Assembly: GCF_000472545.1 (NCBI RefSeq)
Contig: NZ_AWZV01000003.1
Span: forward strand, 130,608 to 194,607
Length of the DNA stretch: 64,000 nucleotides
Direction: 5' to 3'
Source: Burkholderia sp. WSM2232
GTDB taxonomy: Bacteria > Pseudomonadota > Gammaproteobacteria > Burkholderiales > Burkholderiaceae
Below, piece by piece: positions 32,149 through 41,424 of the stretch (within the stretch, counting starts at the first letter, position 1; every line of letters starts with the position of its first letter). The notes under the pieces were generated by a model. That model searched no databases. It was not told where the DNA came from and saw nothing but the letters and a program-made list of their open reading frames with translations. The position numbers and the translations under genes were made by a program.

Positions 32149-33018
32149 ATGCAGACCGCCGCGCTGGACCCGTCGGTGCGCCATCAGCAACGCGAGGATC
32201 GCGCGATGCTGCTGTTGCTCGCCCCCGCGCTGTTCGTCGTGGTGGTGCTGCTGGTGGTGCCGCTTGCGTGGCTGTCGTGGCAGTCGGTCTGGCATGACGG
32301 CGGCTTTACGCTCGTCAACTACCAGCGCATTTTCACCGGCACCTATCTCGACACCTTCCTGCTCACATTCAAGCTCAGCGCGATTGTGACCGGCATGACG
32401 CTGCTGCTCGGGTATCCGGTCGCATACTTTGCGGCCTCCGTTTCGCCGCGCTGGAGCGCGCTGATACTCGGCATGGTGATTCTGCCGTTCTGGACCAGCG
32501 TACTGGTGCGAACCTACGCGTGGCTCGTGCTGTTGCAACGCACCGGGCTCATCAACAAGGCGCTGCTGGAAATGGGCCTGGTGGATCGACCGGTACAGCT
32601 TGCCTATAACCAGTTCGGCACTGTCCTCGCGATGGCGCATATCCTGCTGCCGTTCATGGTGCTGCCGCTTTATTCGGCGATGCAAAAGATTCCGGCGAAC
32701 CTCTCGCAGGCCGGCGCAAGTCTTGGCGGTTCGCCGTGGCACGTCTTCTGGCGCGTGTTTCTGCCGCTTTCAATGAGCGGCGTGGTGGCGGGCGTCACGC
32801 TGGTCTTCGTGCTGTGCCTCGGTTTCTACATCACGCCTGAACTGATGGGCGGAGGCAAGTCGATCATGGTTTCGATGGTGGTGAGCCGCAATGTCGAGAT
32901 CTATAACAGTTGGGGAGCGGCGAGCGCGGTGAGTGTCGTGTTGCTCGTGTGCGTGTTCGCGATCTTCTATGCCGCGAGCCGCGTGATTCCACTCGAAAAG
33001 ACCTTGGGTGCGAAATGA
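32149..33018 (+). CDS. ABC transporter permease, PotB type
   Basis: About six membrane helices are visible, beginning with MLLLLAPALFVVVVLLVVPL. The EAA loop is GASLGGSPWHVFWRVFLPLS, which contacts the ATPase. The gene was started at ATG 32149, which has AGGAA ten bases upstream and gives 289 residues. ATG 32107 would overlap the oxidase stop as ATGA and add 14 residues; both are possible. It forms the translocation channel in the inner membrane with the product of the next gene, with which it shares an ATGA overlap. Confidence 0.9.
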   Translation: MQTAALDPSVRHQQREDRAMLLLLAPALFVVVVLLVVPLAWLSWQSVWHDGGFTLVNYQRIFTGTYLDTFLLTFKLSAIVTGMTLLLGYPVAYFAASVSPRWSALILGMVILPFWTSVLVRTYAWLVLLQRTGLINKALLEMGLVDRPVQLAYNQFGTVLAMAHILLPFMVLPLYSAMQKIPANLSQAGASLGGSPWHVFWRVFLPLSMSGVVAGVTLVFVLCLGFYITPELMGGGKSIMVSMVVSRNVEIYNSWGAASAVSVVLLVCVFAIFYAASRVIPLEKTLGAK

Positions 33019-33809
33019 ACAGGATTCCGTTCGGCAGGTTCGTACTCGGCGCATTCGTCGTGCTGATTCTCGTGTTCCTGATGCTGCCGGTGCTGATCGT
33101 CGTGCCGCTGTCGTTTTCGGATACGCGCTTCATGACGTTCCCGCCGCCCGCGTATTCGCTGCGCTGGTATCACGCATTCTTCGACAACCCCGCGTGGATC
33201 GAGGCAGCGCGCGTGACGCTTACCGCATCCGTTTGCGCGGCGCTGGTCGCCACGCCGCTCGGCGTTGCTGCGGCCTACGCGATCCAGCACGGCACGCATT
33301 GGTCCATGCGCTATCTGCGCACGCTGCTGATGCTGCCGCTGATGGTGCCGATAATCATCGTCGCGGTGGGCGTGTTTTTCGTTTTCACGCAGGCCGGTTA
33401 TGTGAATACGCTGGGCGGGCTGATTGTCGCCGATACGATGCTCGGGCTGCCGTATGTGCTGATTTCCGTGGGCGCGGACTTGCGCACGTTCGACCGCACG
33501 CAGGAGATGGTCGCGCGCAGCCTCGGCATGAATCGCCTGCGCAGCTTTCTGACGGTGACGCTGCCGCAGATCAAGGCGAGCGTGATCTCCGGCGCGGTGT
33601 TCGTGTTCATCCAGGCGCTGGACGAAACCGTGGTCGCCCTGTTCATTTCCGGCGGCACCAATCAGACGCTCACGCGCCGCATGTTCGTCACGCTGCGCGA
33701 CGAGATCGATCCGACCATCGCTGCAATCAGCACCATGCTGACTGCACTGACCTTGTGCCTCGTGATGATCGTGGTCGTGAGCCGGCGTTCGGCCAGCGCG
33801 GGGGCGTAG
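33015..33809 (+). CDS. ABC transporter permease, PotC type
   Basis: The 264-residue protein has six predicted membrane helices (first: VLGAFVVLILVFLMLPVLIV) and the EAA loop ARSLGMNRLRSFLTVTLPQI. The order PotB-like then PotC-like matches spermidine/putrescine importers. It overlaps the preceding permease by ATGA and ends 33 bases before the aldehyde dehydrogenase gene. Confidence 0.92.
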   Translation: MNRIPFGRFVLGAFVVLILVFLMLPVLIVVPLSFSDTRFMTFPPPAYSLRWYHAFFDNPAWIEAARVTLTASVCAALVATPLGVAAAYAIQHGTHWSMRYLRTLLMLPLMVPIIIVAVGVFFVFTQAGYVNTLGGLIVADTMLGLPYVLISVGADLRTFDRTQEMVARSLGMNRLRSFLTVTLPQIKASVISGAVFVFIQALDETVVALFISGGTNQTLTRRMFVTLRDEIDPTIAAISTMLTALTLCLVMIVVVSRRSASAGA

Positions 33810-33842
33810 GCTGTTTTTTGATTCCACTCGATCGGGAAGCGG

Positions 33843-35270
33843 ATGTCCAATGCACTGAAGTTCTATATCGATGGCGCATGGGTTGCACCTTCGGGCGATG
33901 CGCGCCTCGCGGTGGTCGATCCCTGCACGGAAGAAGCGTTCGCTGAAATCGCGCTAGGCAATGACGACGACGTGGAGCGCGCGGTCGCTGCCGCGCGGCG
34001 CGCGTTTGCGTCGTTTTCGTCGACGCAGCCTGCGGAGCGCGTCGCACTGATACGCCGCATACTCGATGCGTATATGGCACGTTATGACGAAATGGCGGAG
34101 GTCATCTCGCGTGAGATCGGCGCGCCGAAAAAACTTTCGCATGCGTGGCAGGCCGCCCTCGGCAAGCGTCATCTGGAAGAACTACTGCTCACCTGCGAGC
34201 GCTTCGCATGGCAGCGCAAGAAGGGCACGACGCTCATCAATCACGAGCCTGTGGGCGTGGTCGCGCTCATTACGCCCTGGAACTGGCCGATCAATCAGAT
34301 CGTGTGCAAGGTGGCGCCTGCACTTGCCGCCGGCTGCACGATGGTGCTCAAGCCGAGCGAGGTGTCGCCGCTTAATGCCGTGCTGTTCGCCGAGATTCTG
34401 GACGCGGCCGGCGTGCCGCCAGGCGTATTTAATCTCGTGAATGGCGACGGCCCGACTGTAGGCGCCGCGCTATGCAGTCACCCGGACGTCGACATGGTGT
34501 CGTTCACCGGATCGACGCGCGCGGGCGTGGAAATCGCCAAGCTTGCCGCGCCGACCGTGAAGCGGGTGCATCAGGAACTGGGCGGCAAGTCCGCAAACAT
34601 TCTTCTCGACGATGTAGACCTGGAAGCCGCCGTGACCTCGGGCGTGAACTCATGCTTTAGCAACAGCGGCCAGTCATGCAACGCTCCCACGCGCATGCTG
34701 GTGCCCGCAGCGCAGCACGACGAAGCGGTGCGCATCGCGCAGCACGCGGCAGCCGCACAGCGTGTCGGCCCTGCACAGGACGACGAAACCACCATGGGCC
34801 CGGTAGTCAGCGACGTACAGTACGCACGCGTGCAACGGCTGATCGGACAGGGCATCGAGGAAGGCGCGCTGCTCGCGGCGGGCGGCCCCGGACGTCCGGA
34901 CGGCCTCGCGCGGGGCTACTACGTGCGGCCCACGGTGTTCGCAAACGTCGACCCGTCGATGACGATTGCGCGCGAAGAAATCTTCGGCCCTGTGCTTGCC
35001 ATCATTCCGTACCGCGACGAGGAAGACGCTATTGCAATCGCCAACGGCACACCGTTTGGCCTTGCCGCTTATGTTCAGTCCGCTGACCAGGAGCGCGCGC
35101 GGCGCGTCGCATTGCGCTTGCGCGCGGGCAGTGTCTATCTGAACTATCCGGCCTGGGACGCGGGCTCGCCGTTCGGCGGCTACAAGCAATCCGGCAATGG
35201 CCGCGAATATGGCGAGTGGGGCTTGGAAGCGTTTCTCGAGGTGAAGGGGATTGTGGGTTATGGGGAGTAG
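33843..35270 (+). CDS. NAD(P)-dependent aldehyde dehydrogenase
   Basis: The 475-residue protein is a standard ALDH. The nucleotide-binding part contains VALITPWNWPINQI and KPSEVSPLNA. The general base is E245 in HQELGGKSAN, and the catalytic thiol is C279 in NSGQSCNAPTR. The C-terminal part has EEIFGPVLAIIPY and GGYKQSGNGREYGEWGLEAF. It oxidises an aldehyde to a carboxylate in the cytosol, most simply the product of the FAD amine oxidase in the same operon. A GGGAAGCGG ribosome site precedes ATG 33843. Its end overlaps the end of the convergent GMC gene by 13 bases. Confidence 0.92.
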   Translation: MSNALKFYIDGAWVAPSGDARLAVVDPCTEEAFAEIALGNDDDVERAVAAARRAFASFSSTQPAERVALIRRILDAYMARYDEMAEVISREIGAPKKLSHAWQAALGKRHLEELLLTCERFAWQRKKGTTLINHEPVGVVALITPWNWPINQIVCKVAPALAAGCTMVLKPSEVSPLNAVLFAEILDAAGVPPGVFNLVNGDGPTVGAALCSHPDVDMVSFTGSTRAGVEIAKLAAPTVKRVHQELGGKSANILLDDVDLEAAVTSGVNSCFSNSGQSCNAPTRMLVPAAQHDEAVRIAQHAAAAQRVGPAQDDETTMGPVVSDVQYARVQRLIGQGIEEGALLAAGGPGRPDGLARGYYVRPTVFANVDPSMTIAREEIFGPVLAIIPYRDEEDAIAIANGTPFGLAAYVQSADQERARRVALRLRAGSVYLNYPAWDAGSPFGGYKQSGNGREYGEWGLEAFLEVKGIVGYGE

Positions 35271-36964
35271 GGCGCGCGCTGCACGCCCCGCAACAGATCC
35301 GCAATACGCTCGGCGATCATGATGGTGGGCACGTTGGTGTTCGCGCATGGAATCGACGGCATCAGCGACGCGTCGCACACATGCAGTCCTTCTACGCCAT
35401 AGACCGCGCCGCGACTATCTGTGACTGCGAGCGGATCGCCGGCTGCGCCCATCCTGCATGTTCCCGATGGGTGCCATGTGCCGCCCACCGAACGCGTGAC
35501 GAATTGCGTGAGCGCGGCGTCGTCGGCGAGCAGCTGGTCGAGTGTCACGCCTTGCGTGACGACGCGCCGCACCAGCCATGCCCGCAGCGGTCCAGCAATG
35601 TCCAGCAGCGCGGCGAGCGTGCCGCGCTGCAATGCGTTCCATGCGCCCGGCACGGCAACAGCCGCCACGCGCGGCGAATAGCTCGATGGAAACAGCGTGC
35701 CGCGATGCGCCGCCATCGACGGTGCGGCGAGCGTCCTCGCGCCGAAGCGCAGCGCGAGTTTCAGCCGTTCGAGATCGCGGGCATCGGAGAGCATCGCAAA
35801 GTCGACGTCCGGTTCGTCAAATACACTGGCCGACCTGAGCTTGAGGTGGCCTCGCGAGTACGATTTATTGACCCAGAAGAACATCGTGCCGAGACGGTAG
35901 CCGACCGAATGCCAGCCCGAGCGCGCCAGTATTGCGCCGTGCATGTCGCCTGGCACGGTGCCGGCCACGCCTGACGAAAAGCGCACGATTGCCTGCTCAT
36001 GATGCTCGTCGGGAAACGGTGTGCGCGCGGCGCGCGGCAGATAGGCCGACACTGCAATTGACGGATGCTCCATCAGATTGCGGCCCACGCCGGGCCGATG
36101 CGCGATCGTTTCAATGCCCAACGCGCAGAGGTCATCGGCCGGGCCGATGCCGCTTCTGAGCAACAGCGCGGGCGAGTGGATCGCGCCCGAGCAGACGATC
36201 ACGCAGCCGGCCCGCAAGTCATGATGCGTACCGTCCGGCCGGATCATGCGCGCGCCGATTGCGCGCTGCTTGTCGAACAGGATGCGCTCTGCGATCTCGC
36301 CGGTGTGGATGATTAGATTGGGCCTTGCTCGCGCGGCCTCGTCGAGATAACACACCGAGGTTGGAATGCGTTCGCCGTTGGCGCTCACCGCAATGGAGCC
36401 GATAAAGCTGCCGTCCTCCCAGGGGCCGTTCTGGTCCGCGCGCAACGGATATTCGTGCTTCAAAGCATCGAGCACACTCTTCACGAACGGCGAGATGCGT
36501 GGCCATGCTGTTCGCTGGATGCGCAGCGGGCCGTGCGTGCCATGCAGGCCGCCGTTGCCGGACTCTGCAAAGTCGCAGTCCGTTTCGAGCTTGCGGAAGT
36601 AGGGCAGACACGCTTGCCAGTTCCAGCCCTGTGCGCCGAGCGTTTCCCACTCGTCGTAGTCGGCAGGCGCGCCGCGGTTCGCCATCAACGCGTTGATGGC
36701 CGAGCCGCCGCCCAGCAGGCGCGCCTGTTCGTAGCGGCGCAGTGCGGCCGGCGCGCTCATGCGTGCCTTCAACTGTTGCCAGATGTTGGCGGTATCCAGA
36801 TACGCCCGTCCGGGGTAGCGGCTGCGAATGTCGGCGGGCATGGTCGCCTGCGAGATGTCGCGGCCCGCCTCGACAAGACATACGGTTTTACTGGCGTCTT
36901 CGGAAAGACGCGAGGCCAGCACGCAACCGGCCGAGCCGCCGCCGAGAATCAGATAGTCGATCAC
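35258..36964 (-). CDS. GMC-family FAD oxidoreductase (choline dehydrogenase-like)
   Basis: Started at GTG 36964 the protein has 568 residues; a GTG at 37003 would add 13, and neither has a strong ribosome site. The N-terminal ADP-binding fold is DYLILGGGSAGCVLASRLSE. GMC signature 1 is LLGGGSAINALMANRG, signature 2 is GAIHSPALLLRSGIGP, and the active-site region is GGTWHPSGTCRMG, with the catalytic His, then PCANTNVPTIMIAERIA. Relatives oxidise choline or other alcohols to aldehydes. It lies downstream of the binding protein gene on the same strand and converges on the ALDH, so it probably serves the same catabolic unit. Confidence 0.9.
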   Translation of the reverse strand: MIDYLILGGGSAGCVLASRLSEDASKTVCLVEAGRDISQATMPADIRSRYPGRAYLDTANIWQQLKARMSAPAALRRYEQARLLGGGSAINALMANRGAPADYDEWETLGAQGWNWQACLPYFRKLETDCDFAESGNGGLHGTHGPLRIQRTAWPRISPFVKSVLDALKHEYPLRADQNGPWEDGSFIGSIAVSANGERIPTSVCYLDEAARARPNLIIHTGEIAERILFDKQRAIGARMIRPDGTHHDLRAGCVIVCSGAIHSPALLLRSGIGPADDLCALGIETIAHRPGVGRNLMEHPSIAVSAYLPRAARTPFPDEHHEQAIVRFSSGVAGTVPGDMHGAILARSGWHSVGYRLGTMFFWVNKSYSRGHLKLRSASVFDEPDVDFAMLSDARDLERLKLALRFGARTLAAPSMAAHRGTLFPSSYSPRVAAVAVPGAWNALQRGTLAALLDIAGPLRAWLVRRVVTQGVTLDQLLADDAALTQFVTRSVGGTWHPSGTCRMGAAGDPLAVTDSRGAVYGVEGLHVCDASLMPSIPCANTNVPTIMIAERIADLLRGVQRAPYSP

Positions 36965-37023
36965 GTTCGAGAGATGGAAACGGCGCTCGCCGCGCCACAA
37001 CACGCAAGCCCGGAAATGCAGAA

Positions 37024-37053
37024 CGCCCGCGATGAACCGTCTTCCCGCGGGCG
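37024..37053 (-). promoter_or_regulatory. intercistronic hairpin between binding-protein and GMC genes
   Basis: CGCCCGCG at 37024-37031 is complementary to CGCGGGCG at 37046-37053. It lies between the stop of the binding protein (37079) and the GMC start. Such hairpins often stabilise the message of the abundant binding protein and reduce read-through into the enzyme gene. No T-run follows directly. Confidence 0.5.
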
Positions 37054-37078
37054 CGTCAATTGCGGATGAGAAACCCTG

Positions 37079-38122
37079 TCACTGCATGAACTTCAGCCAG
37101 CGCGCTTTGGCCTGGATACCGGCGTCGGATGCCCACCAGTCTTCCGACATCAACGCCTGCTTCGCGGCATTTTCGGGGGAGCTAGGCAGTTCGCTTGCGC
37201 GCTTTGGCGTGATCTTGCCGGTCTTGAACGCAGCCGGATTGCCGGGACCGTAGTCGATATATAACGGCAGGTTCGCCTGCAGTTCGGGCGAGATCGCGGC
37301 GTTCACAAAGCGCACGGCGTCGTTCAGATTCGGCGCGTTCTTCAGTACACATAGCTGCGTGTTTTGCAGAATGCCGTCGTTGAACGTGAAATCGACATCG
37401 GGGTTGTCCTTGCGCACTGCGCTCGCGCGGCCATTCCAGATCATCGTCATGTCGACTTCGCCGTCGTGCAGCAATTGTGCGGACTGGCCGCCCGAAGTCC
37501 ACCACACGGTAATGTCAGGCTTGATCTGTTGCAGCTTCCTGAAGGCGCGGTCCACGTCGAGCGGATAGAGCTTGTCGCGCGGCACGCCGTCGGCAAGCAG
37601 CGCCGCTTCCAGCACCGTTTGCGGATCGTTGCGCAGCGCTCGCGTGCCGGGGAAAGCCTTCACGTTCCAGAAGTCGGCCCAGCTTTGCGGCGTCTTCTTC
37701 AACGTCTTTTTGTTGTAGCCGATTACCGTCGAGTAGAACTCATACGCGACCGAATACGGCGTGCGGTACTTTTCCGGCATCGCGGCGGCGTTCGGTATCT
37801 TCGAGAAGTCGAGTTTCTCGAGCAGACCTTCGCGGCCGCCTCGCAGACAGTTCGAGGTGGGGGTGTCCACCACATCCCAGATCGGCTTGCCGGTCGCGGC
37901 CTGCGCCTTGATCTGCGGCCACGCGTCCGGAATGCTGTCCTGATTGATGGTGAGACCCAGCTCCTTCGCTGCCGGGTCGAGGATGGCTTTGGTCTGGGCT
38001 TCCTGATACGTGCCGCCTTGCGACACGAAAGTGATTTTTCCCGCGGCGAGAGCGGGCGCCATGCTCGCGAGGCTCAACACCAGAGTCATGGCTAACGGGC
38101 GCAACCTTGGCATGCTGATCAC
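37079..38122 (-). CDS. periplasmic substrate-binding protein, PotD type
   Basis: The 347-residue protein has a signal peptide (PLAMTLVLSLASMAPALA, cut after ALA) and the PotD-like pattern KITFVSQGGTYQEAQTKAIL, DVVDTPTSNCLRGG, MTMIWNGRASAV. A GTG at 38122 has GAGGAG five bases upstream and was chosen; ATG 38113 is an alternative. It is the likely ligand receptor of the PotABC-like importer encoded on the other strand, because no other importer parts are near. The ligand is unknown. It is transcribed towards the GMC oxidoreductase gene. Confidence 0.9.
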   Translation of the reverse strand: MISMPRLRPLAMTLVLSLASMAPALAAGKITFVSQGGTYQEAQTKAILDPAAKELGLTINQDSIPDAWPQIKAQAATGKPIWDVVDTPTSNCLRGGREGLLEKLDFSKIPNAAAMPEKYRTPYSVAYEFYSTVIGYNKKTLKKTPQSWADFWNVKAFPGTRALRNDPQTVLEAALLADGVPRDKLYPLDVDRAFRKLQQIKPDITVWWTSGGQSAQLLHDGEVDMTMIWNGRASAVRKDNPDVDFTFNDGILQNTQLCVLKNAPNLNDAVRFVNAAISPELQANLPLYIDYGPGNPAAFKTGKITPKRASELPSSPENAAKQALMSEDWWASDAGIQAKARWLKFMQ

Positions 38123-38418
38123 GACTTCTCCTCGATACGGTTGAAGCGAAAGACATCATCCAGGTCGGCGCTCCCGCTGCTGCGGCTTGCGACCGAAGCG
38201 ACAGGGAGCGCAGGCTTGACTGGAAATATAGTGAGCCAATTTGACTGGAGCAACGCCGCAATTGTTGGAGTGGTCATGACATGGTGTTATATCAGACCCT
38301 TGCGTAGCGTTGCGCACCATGTGAGGCGGTCATTGCCCGTTGCCGTTGCCGTTGCTATTGTCCTGTCGCCGGCGCGGCGCTCCTGGCCGCTTCGCCCAGT
38401 TGCGCCGCGTCGCTGGCC

Positions 38419-39132
38419 CTAACTGCCTTCGCGGCCTTTGTCGATTCGCGACATCACATTGGCGACGATCCGGTCGCAGCGCGCACCGGCGAAGCCGAAG
38501 AGTTCGCTACCGGCAAGGTCGATGTCTCGAGCGAGCGCTTCGCGCAGCAGACTCTTTGCGCGGAAGTGCCGGCTACGCACGGTGGCTTCGGCAATACCGA
38601 GGCATTGCGCGGTTTCCTCCACGCTCAATTCTTCGACCGAGCGCAGTACGAACACCGTGCGGAACGATTCCGGCAGTTCGTCGAGCTTGCGCTCGATCAG
38701 CGCGCGCATTTCCGCGCGTGCCGCTGCGCTGTCGGGGGGCTCGGAGTCGGACGGATGCATGGCTTCGATATCGATGTCGGCGGTGTTCGAACTGACTATC
38801 GGAACGACGTTCTCGCGGCGAGCATGGCGGCGTAGCCGTCCATAGCATTCATTCAGCACGAGCCGCGAAAGCCACGTCGACAAGGCCGCTTCGCCGCGAA
38901 ACTGGGCAAGCGTCCGGTACGCGCAAAGGTACGCATCCTGCAGCGCGTCCTCGGCTTCGGCGTCGTCGCGCAACGTGGCACGCGCGAGCCGGTACAGGCG
39001 CCGGTTGTGGCGGCGCATCAGTAACTCGAACGCCGCGTGATCGCCTGCGACCACGCGTTGCACGAGCACACGGTCGTCGTCGGAGCAATACGCGAGCGCG
39101 GACGCCGGCTGTAGGTTCGCTGCTTCGGTCAT
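38419..39132 (-). CDS. ECF-family RNA polymerase sigma factor
   Basis: The 237-residue protein has region 2 (LYRLARATLRDDAEAEDALQ, STWLSRLVLNECYGRLRR) and region 4 (KLDELPESFRTVFVLRSVEE, AQCLGIAEATVRSRHFRAKS). A long C-terminal tail (about 45 residues) follows, with GFAGARCDR, which may sense a signal or contact an anti-sigma partner. No anti-sigma gene adjoins it. It starts 13 bases after the cupredoxin gene and is the third gene of a minus-strand unit. Confidence 0.9.
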   Translation of the reverse strand: MTEAANLQPASALAYCSDDDRVLVQRVVAGDHAAFELLMRRHNRRLYRLARATLRDDAEAEDALQDAYLCAYRTLAQFRGEAALSTWLSRLVLNECYGRLRRHARRENVVPIVSSNTADIDIEAMHPSDSEPPDSAAARAEMRALIERKLDELPESFRTVFVLRSVEELSVEETAQCLGIAEATVRSRHFRAKSLLREALARDIDLAGSELFGFAGARCDRIVANVMSRIDKGREGS

Positions 39133-39145
39133 CGTGTGCGGGCTC

Positions 39146-39502
39146 TCATTGGACGGTCAGCGTACCGTGCATGGTCGGATGAAAGATGCAGCCGTACGGG
39201 TAACTACCGGCCTTTGCCGGCGCGTAAGACCATGATGCGCTGGCCGCAATGCTGCGCGAATCGAACCCGTGCGTGCCGCCGGCGGTCACGGTATGAGGAA
39301 AGAGGTCCTTGTTGATCCATTGGACGCGCTCTCCTCGCTTCACCGTCAATGTCGGCGGATTGAACTGCATGTTCTCTATCGTGACGACGTAGCTTTTCGG
39401 CGCCGCGTCGGCCGAGGCAATCGCGAACATCAGCGCCAGTATCGCACCGGCCAGCGTGGCGCGCGGGAGCGCGCCGTTGCCTGGTGCACGCCGCTTAACC
39501 AC
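39146..39502 (-). CDS. exported cupredoxin-like copper protein
   Basis: A GTG at 39502 has GGAG seven bases upstream and overlaps the end of the DUF4142 gene, giving 118 residues; an ATG at 39529 is also in frame. A signal peptide (TLAGAILALMFAIASADA) is followed by a single cupredoxin fold. The type-1 copper ligands are visible: His in LFPHTV, Cys in YPYGCIF, His in FHP and Met in PTMHG. It probably carries electrons or binds copper in the periplasm. Confidence 0.85.
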   Translation of the reverse strand: MVKRRAPGNGALPRATLAGAILALMFAIASADAAPKSYVVTIENMQFNPPTLTVKRGERVQWINKDLFPHTVTAGGTHGFDSRSIAASASWSYAPAKAGSYPYGCIFHPTMHGTLTVQ

Positions 39503-40028
39503 TGCTTTTCTCCAGCGAAGCCTGCACATGCTTTGCATGTTCGAGATGAGCGACAAAGGCCGGCCGGACCTTCACCAGCAGCGCTTTGAGCTCCTCATTC
39601 TTCGCACTGGGAATCAGCGTTTTGTCGAGCGCGTCGAGCACGCTTTGATGGTAGGTCACTTCATGATCGATATAAGCGCGATCGAATGCGGCGCCCTTGA
39701 GTTTTTTCAGCGCCGCGAGGTTGGCATCGCCGCCTTGCTTGAGGCTTTGGCTCGTGCCGTTGTCCTCGGGCGTCACTTTGAGTTTGTGCACGAGGTCGCT
39801 GGCCGATTTGTTCACTGCGCTGTGGTCGGTGACCATCTGTTTGGCGAACGCCTTGACGTTGCTCGACTTCGAGCGTGACTCGGCGAGTTTGCCCGCGTCG
39901 ATATCGACCTGATTCGCGGTGACGACGATGGCCGCGATCTGCGGATCGGTCGGACCGGCGCTCTGCGCCCAGCTGGCAAGGCTGACGAGCGCCAGTGCGC
40001 CGAGCCACTGTGGGTGGATGAGTTTCAT
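39495..40028 (-). CDS. DUF4142 exported protein
   Basis: The 177-residue protein has a signal peptide (WLGALALVSLASWAQSA) and the DUF4142 four-helix pattern: ANQVDIDAGKLAESRSKSSN, VKAFAKQMVTDHSAVNK and FDRAYIDHEVTYHQSVLDAL. The fold resembles ferritin-like bundles; members are often found with stress sigma factors. It is the first gene of a unit with the cupredoxin and ECF sigma genes and overlaps the former by a few bases. Confidence 0.9.
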   Translation of the reverse strand: MKLIHPQWLGALALVSLASWAQSAGPTDPQIAAIVVTANQVDIDAGKLAESRSKSSNVKAFAKQMVTDHSAVNKSASDLVHKLKVTPEDNGTSQSLKQGGDANLAALKKLKGAAFDRAYIDHEVTYHQSVLDALDKTLIPSAKNEELKALLVKVRPAFVAHLEHAKHVQASLEKSSG

Positions 40029-40116
40029 GCGGATTCTCCCGTTTGACCAACACTGCGTTGCATACGGCGTTGGATGTCACGACGGAAGATCCTGTTCCCA
40101 GATGAAGCCGGTGCCT

Positions 40117-41424
40117 TTAGTGGCCGTGCCGCTCGCCGGCCGCGACGGGCCCCTCTTTCGATTGCCGGCTCAGCATCAGCGTGACGACGGCGGACACGGC
40201 CAGCGTCGCGCCGACCACATACAGGCCCGCTGAATAGCCGCCCGTCACGTTCTTCAGCCAGCCGATTGCGAACGGACCGACAAAGCCGCCGAGATTGCCG
40301 ATCGAATTGATCATCGCGATTCCCGCCGCCGCCCCGGCGCCCGACAGGAACATGCTCGGCATGGCCCACAACGGCGCTTTGGCCGCGCTAATGCCGACGT
40401 TCACGACCACGAGCGCAAGCACGATCATCAGCGCAGAGGCCGCGTTACCGGCGAACACGAAGCCGAGACAGGCCAGCACGCATGGAATCACGACATGCCA
40501 GGTGCGCTCTTCGGTGCGGTCCGAGTGCTTCGCCCACAGAATCATGACGACCACTGCGACGATGCTCGGTATGCCCGCCAGCAAGCCCGTCTGAAACGCG
40601 TCGAAGCCGTACTGCCTGATGATGAGCGGCGCCCACAAGCCGAGCGTGTACAAGCCCGCGGAGGTGCCGAAGTAAATCAGCGCCAACGCCAGAACGCGCG
40701 GGTCGCGCAGCGCGCTCAAGGCGCCCGCAGTGTGCCCCGCATGGGACTGCCGCGCGTCGGCTTCCGTTTTCAGCTTCGCGATCAGCCATTCGCGTTCATC
40801 AGGCGCGAGCCATTGCGCTTTCGACGGCGTGTCGGTCAGGTACTTCAGTACCAAGAAGCCGAGGATCACCGCCGGCAGTGCCTCCAGAATGTAGAGCATT
40901 TGCCAGTCCGCGAGACCTGCGAACGACGGCAGCTTCATGATCGCGCCGGAAATGGGCGAGCCGATGGCGGTGGAGATGGGCGCGGCAGCCATGAACCACG
41001 CGGCCGCGACGGCGCGCTGACGGGTTGGAAACCACAAGCTCAGATACAGGATGATGCCGGGGAAGAAGCCCGCTTCAGCCACGCCGAGCAGAAAGCGCAG
41101 CGCGTAAAAGCTGTTCGGCCCGACGACGAATGCCGACGCCAGCGAAACGATGCCCCACGACACCATCACGCGGGCAATCCAGCGGCGAGCGCCGACCTTG
41201 TGAAGAATGAGATTCGACGGCACCTCGAACAGAAAGTAGCCGATGAAGAACAGGCCGCCGCCAAATCCGAATGCGGTTGGCGAAAGGCCAATGGCCTTGT
41301 TCATCGTCAGCGCGGCGAAGCCCACGTTGACACGGTCCAGAAAGCTCACGAAATACAACAGCATCACGAACGGGATGATCCGCAGCATCAGCTTGCGGGA
41401 CACCCGGGTTTCGAGGTCCGTCAT
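40117..41424 (-). CDS. ttuB: MFS transporter of the anion:cation symporter family, probable tartrate carrier
   Basis: ATG 41424 is preceded by GAGGAGGAGAC and gives 435 residues with about twelve membrane helices. The pattern LLYFVSFLDRVNVGFAALTM and FIGYFLFEVPSNLILHKVGA is that of the ACS family (tartrate, phthalate, glucarate carriers). The gene is downstream of a tartrate-dehydrogenase-like gene on the same strand, which is the TtuB/TtuC arrangement described in Agrobacterium vitis. The carrier assignment rests on that context. Confidence 0.85.
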   Translation of the reverse strand: MTDLETRVSRKLMLRIIPFVMLLYFVSFLDRVNVGFAALTMNKAIGLSPTAFGFGGGLFFIGYFLFEVPSNLILHKVGARRWIARVMVSWGIVSLASAFVVGPNSFYALRFLLGVAEAGFFPGIILYLSLWFPTRQRAVAAAWFMAAAPISTAIGSPISGAIMKLPSFAGLADWQMLYILEALPAVILGFLVLKYLTDTPSKAQWLAPDEREWLIAKLKTEADARQSHAGHTAGALSALRDPRVLALALIYFGTSAGLYTLGLWAPLIIRQYGFDAFQTGLLAGIPSIVAVVVMILWAKHSDRTEERTWHVVIPCVLACLGFVFAGNAASALMIVLALVVVNVGISAAKAPLWAMPSMFLSGAGAAAGIAMINSIGNLGGFVGPFAIGWLKNVTGGYSAGLYVVGATLAVSAVVTLMLSRQSKEGPVAAGERHGH

